NCBI GenBank assembly: GCA_000827495.1
Contig: KN817686.1
Location: 2,732-61,089 of the forward strand
DNA: 58,358 bases
Source: Hypholoma sublateritium FD-334 SS-4
Taxonomy: Eukaryota; Basidiomycota; Agaricomycetes; Agaricales; Strophariaceae
Direction of reading: 5' to 3'
Shown: piece by piece, positions 55,200 to 58,358 of the stretch
How the letters are laid out: every line of letters starts with the position of its first letter
How positions within the stretch are numbered: the first letter of the stretch is position 1
Position numbers and translations under genes: made by a program
The notes under the pieces: model-generated
The model's database searches: none
The model's input: only the letters and a program-made list of their open reading frames with translations
Told to the model about the DNA's origin: nothing

Positions 55200-55814
55200 A
55201 TGGCTCCTTCGCACAGTCGCTGTTCGCCCCAAGACGCAAAGCGGGCTCCGCGCTCTGCCTTTGCGCCTATACCCCCGCCTCAGCGCACCGTGCCCTCCCA
55301 CGATGCCCAGCCCTTGCGCGCTCAGCATGCCCACACGACAAGCAACCCTGCCACCACTGTGCAGCCCACCGATGACACAGTCGAAGTACGCATCAACTAC
55401 GGCGGCCCCCTATCACTATGGTGCTACGGCAGACCCAACGCCCCAGCGGTCCACCCTATCGTCGAGAATCACATCGACTTCGCCCACACTGCGCACCAAC
55501 GACGGCTCAACGCACACGGGCAGGACCCGCTGCTAGCGCCCCCGTCCGACGAGGGCACGCATATCGATCTGCGCTATCTCGATTTCGGGCTCAACATGAG
55601 CGACTTCCCAACGCGGGCCTCGTTCAAGGCGATGCTTGACGCGTTTGCGCCGCCGGAGATCGGGGAGCGGTGGCCCGAGTGGGAAATCGTGTGCAGGCGC
55701 TGCGGGGCTGCTGTTAAGCACTTCCATACCGACGCGCGCTGGAATGGGGTGTATCTCGCACATCTTGGTTCACGGTACTGCCAGGAGCGGGAAGCACGAC
55801 GTGGGGCATGGTAG
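55200..55814 (+). CDS. Alpha-family protein G (C-terminal C2HC zinc-finger-like module)
   Basis: A single-exon gene for 204 aa, the shortest intact member; subtype II. ATG in TCGAAATGGC, 72 bp after TATAAG. Pro/Ala/His-rich N-terminus to about residue 60. The core is DDTVEVRINYGGPLSLW, EGTHIDLRYLDFGLN and FKAMLDAFAPPEIG. The module is EWEIVCRRC...RWNGVYLAHLGSRYC with C165, C168, H188 and C194 (C-x2-C-x19-H-x5-C). The usual Arg before Tyr is Val here. Intact; close to H in sequence and promoter, which suggests tandem duplication. Confidence 0.75.
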   Translation: MAPSHSRCSPQDAKRAPRSAFAPIPPPQRTVPSHDAQPLRAQHAHTTSNPATTVQPTDDTVEVRINYGGPLSLWCYGRPNAPAVHPIVENHIDFAHTAHQRRLNAHGQDPLLAPPSDEGTHIDLRYLDFGLNMSDFPTRASFKAMLDAFAPPEIGERWPEWEIVCRRCGAAVKHFHTDARWNGVYLAHLGSRYCQEREARRGAW

Positions 55815-56394
55815 AGGGGAGAGTGGAGATCTCAGGATATGTTCAGCGTTTAGTATTGTGTAGCTTGTTATTAGGACGTAATCACTGGAATGGATAAATG
55901 TGTTAACCTCCTTCAAGACGTCTGCGTAGAACACCTTCGAACCCGGCAACTTTGCGCAGCCGCCGCACCCCGACATGAGCCTCGTGCTGCAGTTGATCCC
56001 GCAATTCATGGGTCCGTCCATTGTAGAGGTCGAGGATGACAGGATACACCGGAGGTCGAGTGCGTTAAATATCTTGCACCGTACATCCCCGTGTCCGTCA
56101 TTCGTCTTCTTTCGGGTATAGTTATTTCCAGATTTCACATATTCACCACATCCCATTGATTATAAGTGCAGTAGAAAGTTGTGTCGGGCGCTAGCATACG
56201 GTTTTCCTTTCACATAAAGGTACCGCGGTCAACGACGGTGAGATGCGGGGGATTCAAGTTGACTTGCAGTTCAGTGGAGACGACTTCTTCTTTGAGTGGG
56301 GAAGGTTATCGAGCCCAAGATCTAAATCAAATAGGACTAGTCTGCAGGCCCCCACCTCCTGTGCTTGGACGTAGGCCATTGTTACGTTCCTCAG
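55815..56394. other. Intergenic between G and H
   Basis: No gene called. A plus-strand stretch at 55930-56090 reads smoothly in one frame (NFAQPPHPDMSLVLQLIPQFMGP) but lacks start, borders and family motifs; perhaps a relic. Confidence 0.3.
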
Positions 56395-56472
56395 TGGCTG
56401 TGGCCAATGTTTCGGGGAGGCCACTTAGATACGCATTGGCGTTGGTGGCATATATCTCAGGCATATAAGAAC
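56395..56472 (+). promoter_or_regulatory. Alpha-family promoter of gene H
   Basis: GTGGCCAATG near 56401, GAGGCCACTTAG near 56418, TTGGTGGCA (GTGGCA at 56445-56450), TATAAG at 56464-56469. Offset 19 bp. The ATG is 73 bp after the TATA box. Confidence 0.6.
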
Positions 56473-56536
56473 CGTGTGTTGCATGCGAATATATTATACA
56501 CAAACCCGTAAAACATCGACTAAAGCATACACCGAA

Positions 56537-57430
56537 ATGCCGGCTTCCCGTACCCATTCACCCCAACCAAACGCGAGGAGTGTGACGCTCCCCTCTTTCG
56601 CGGAGTTCGTCGCTTCCTGTTCTCCGGAACGCCCTCAGCACCATGCAACACTACGCTTCCCTGTGCATCCGCTCGCCGCGCCGTCGTCACATGCCGCGCC
56701 TGCGTCTGTCCAGCGTGAACTCGTCAATTATCAACGTCCTAGTGCCGTCACCGACCCAACCGTCAAGGACATGGCTGCAGAGCACTTTACTACAACACCG
56801 CTTCCACAGCTCCCTGGGAATCCAATCTGCGCGCCGCCGTCACATGCCGCGCCTGCGCCCGTTCAGCGTATGCTCACCAAATATCACCGCCCCAGCGCCC
56901 CCACCGGCTCAACCACCGAGGACAGTGCCAAAGTGCGGGTCCACTTCTGCGGGCCTGTCGTCATATACCGCCTCCCGCACCCGATCCCACGCGCCCTCCT
57001 AAACGAGCCGCAGATTCACGGCGCGATTAACGCCCACTCGCGGCGCATGAAGACATACGGCCACGACCCCGCGCTCCGGCCGCCGACCGCAGAGGGCGCC
57101 GAGATCGACCTGTGCCACGTGGACTTCATTTTCAGCATGCGTTCGACGGGGGCGTGGTTCCACAAGTCGCTGAAAGGCTTGATGCCGCCCGACGTGGACG
57201 GCATCCGGCACTATGTGCTGCGCTGGGATATTGTGTGCGCGCGCTGTGGGGAGGCGGTGACGCATTTGGAGGCGGACAAGGTGTGGAATGGGCGGTTCCT
57301 TGAGCATCAGCGGGAGTGTGAAGCGCGGTGTGCGTTAGGGAAGGAGATCAGGCCGCCGGCGGTGGGGCAGGCGGCTATGGTGGGACATGGCGACTGCCGC
57401 GGTTCGCAGAGTGGAAGTGGACGAGCATAG
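56537..57430 (+). CDS. Alpha-family protein H, with internal repeat
   Basis: A single-exon gene for 297 aa, subtype II, the longest of its group. ATG in CCGAAATGCC. The N-terminus contains a 25-residue motif twice (about 46-70 and 97-121; APSSHAAPASVQR and APPSHAAPAPVQR) at a period of 51 residues. The core is AKVRVHFCGPVVIYRL, EGAEIDLCHVDF and WFHKSLKGLMPPDV. The module is RWDIVCARC...VWNGRFLEHQREC, with C234, C237, H257 and C261 or C265. After the module a Gly/Ser-rich tail of about 30 residues is added, unlike other members. Intact. Confidence 0.75.
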   Translation: MPASRTHSPQPNARSVTLPSFAEFVASCSPERPQHHATLRFPVHPLAAPSSHAAPASVQRELVNYQRPSAVTDPTVKDMAAEHFTTTPLPQLPGNPICAPPSHAAPAPVQRMLTKYHRPSAPTGSTTEDSAKVRVHFCGPVVIYRLPHPIPRALLNEPQIHGAINAHSRRMKTYGHDPALRPPTAEGAEIDLCHVDFIFSMRSTGAWFHKSLKGLMPPDVDGIRHYVLRWDIVCARCGEAVTHLEADKVWNGRFLEHQRECEARCALGKEIRPPAVGQAAMVGHGDCRGSQSGSGRA

Positions 57431-58358
57431 AATTCTGGGGTGGATGCGTTCTGGTCTATTCGGAGCTTCTATTGAATCTCACAGTTACTACAATTAGTGA
57501 TATAGCTGTTATATTTTTATATTTCAGCTGCCGAAGAAATAGAGTGGTGGCGGACCACCAGTGTGCGTAGGATTCTGTATTGATTTATAGGCTCTCAAAT
57601 CATAAGTAGATACTACTAGGTTATAAATAATGATACATATTTCTTTTGAACCGAGATCGAGGCCTACAGTCTCGTACGATAAGCGTTCTATATATACATA
57701 TCGAGCGCGGAGCGTCGCGCGTATCGCCAACTACGAACGCGCACATGTAACCCCCTTCTTAAGTAACATGTGCGTTGTCCGTCATCGCACGCCCACGCAC
57801 GAAAGACGTGCGTAGATCCACCAGAAGATTGACCCAGATGAGCACAGGCGCCCCGCGCTACACCACATGCGTTCCTTATTCGTCATTTATTGGCACGCTC
57901 GGGCACGCGCGTACGGCAGAGCGGCGCGACGCGTCGCACGCGCGGGGTCACATGTCCGTACTTAGTTAGCGGTGGCTGAGTCTGTCGGAAACTTCCAGAG
58001 GCCCTGATCAGGCTGATAATGCCGTTAATGCCGCTCGCCCATGATCATGCCTGATCATGGGGACAAGTTACGATTATCAGACGCATGCCGAACATGATCA
58101 GATTTATGCGAATTCTGATTATCGTGCGTGATCAGACTAAGGCTCCAACCATATTATATGTGTATGTGAGGAAAAGTGAAAATATACACATACAGTTAAT
58201 AGTGTATATTATACTGTTTATATACAGTATACAGTAAAAAAATACAGTTAGAAACAAGATAATTTTTAAGGCAGATTACCACCATTGTATAACTTCTGTC
58301 TGGTGGCTATAGCATATAGAGGAGTCAAACAGTCAACGAAAGAGCATAAAAATGCCAA
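57431..58358. other. Gene-free right edge
   Basis: AT-rich; includes a TGATCA cluster at 58008-58140 (listed separately) and AT-rich short-period TATACA sequence after 58180. No gene. Confidence 0.4.
58008..58140. repeat. Second TGATCA-rich cluster
   Basis: CCTGATCAGG, CATGATCATGCCTGATCATG, ATGATCAGA and GTGATCAGA within about 130 bp. Same motif as at 31346-31530; probably ends of related non-autonomous elements. Confidence 0.55.

Noticed and set aside
55930..56090. Smooth reading frame between genes G and H
   Set aside because: No start, splice borders or family motif; might be a relic but cannot be supported.
1..58358. CRISPR arrays, rRNA genes, complete tRNA genes, bacterial operons
   Set aside because: No regularly spaced repeats with unique spacers, no rRNA cores and no convincing cloverleaf; gene structure is eukaryotic.

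Overview
This looks like the nuclear genome of a basidiomycete fungus, most likely a wood-decay-type agaricomycete. Coding regions are GC-rich and cut by introns of about 50-70 bp with GTRNGY/YAG borders. The gene families fit as well: an aryl-alcohol-oxidase-like GMC flavoenzyme, an F-box/LRR protein, an MLKL-NTD-like helical bundle, a truncated WW protein and a Ty3-type retrotransposon. The species cannot be named from the sequence. The window is accessory, repeat-rich DNA: roughly a third is recognisable transposon or repeat, and most genes belong to small families of unknown function.

Layout. 0.6-2.8 kb: 5'-truncated LINE ending in poly(A). 2.8-17.3 kb: two intact members (A, B) of a small-protein family here called alpha, a two-exon gene of unknown function at 7.6 kb, and long low-complexity repeat blocks. 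17.3-27.5 kb: a third alpha member (C) split by a 9.2-kb LTR retrotransposon with apparently identical 807-bp LTRs, a 4-bp target duplication and an antisense, intron-containing extra gene. 27.9-29.1 kb: a four-exon gene for a solitary MLKL-NTD-like domain. 29.1-33.2 kb: AT-rich fold-back and inverted-repeat elements. 33.2-35.6 kb: an intact ten-exon GMC oxidoreductase. 36-39 kb: miniature inverted-repeat elements and a repeat block. 39-49 kb: small lineage-specific genes (alpha D, a WW protein, the pair beta1/beta2, an alpha pseudogene, alpha E, two orphan two-exon genes). 50.2-51.8 kb: an F-box/LRR gene with one in-frame stop. 53.5-57.4 kb: alpha members F, G and H. The last 400 bp carries a TGATCA-rich cluster like the one at 31.4 kb.

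The most interesting signal is the alpha family: eight loci plus one relic. Each has a divergent, Pro-rich N-terminus, a short conserved middle and an invariant C-terminal C-x2-C-x19-H-x(3-7)-C module with a W-x2-[RV]-[YF]-[LI]-x-H core, a spacing compatible with a BED-like zinc finger. Seven loci also share an unusually constrained promoter: GGCC boxes, then GTGGCA (GTGGAA at C) placed 17-19 bp before a TATA box. The promoter is as conserved as the protein and more so than the N-termini. TATA-box promoters with GCCAC/GGCC boxes also precede the unrelated WW and beta genes, which suggests a co-regulated set. The function is unknown; DNA binding or a factor acting on repeats is only an inference from the zinc-finger-like spacing.
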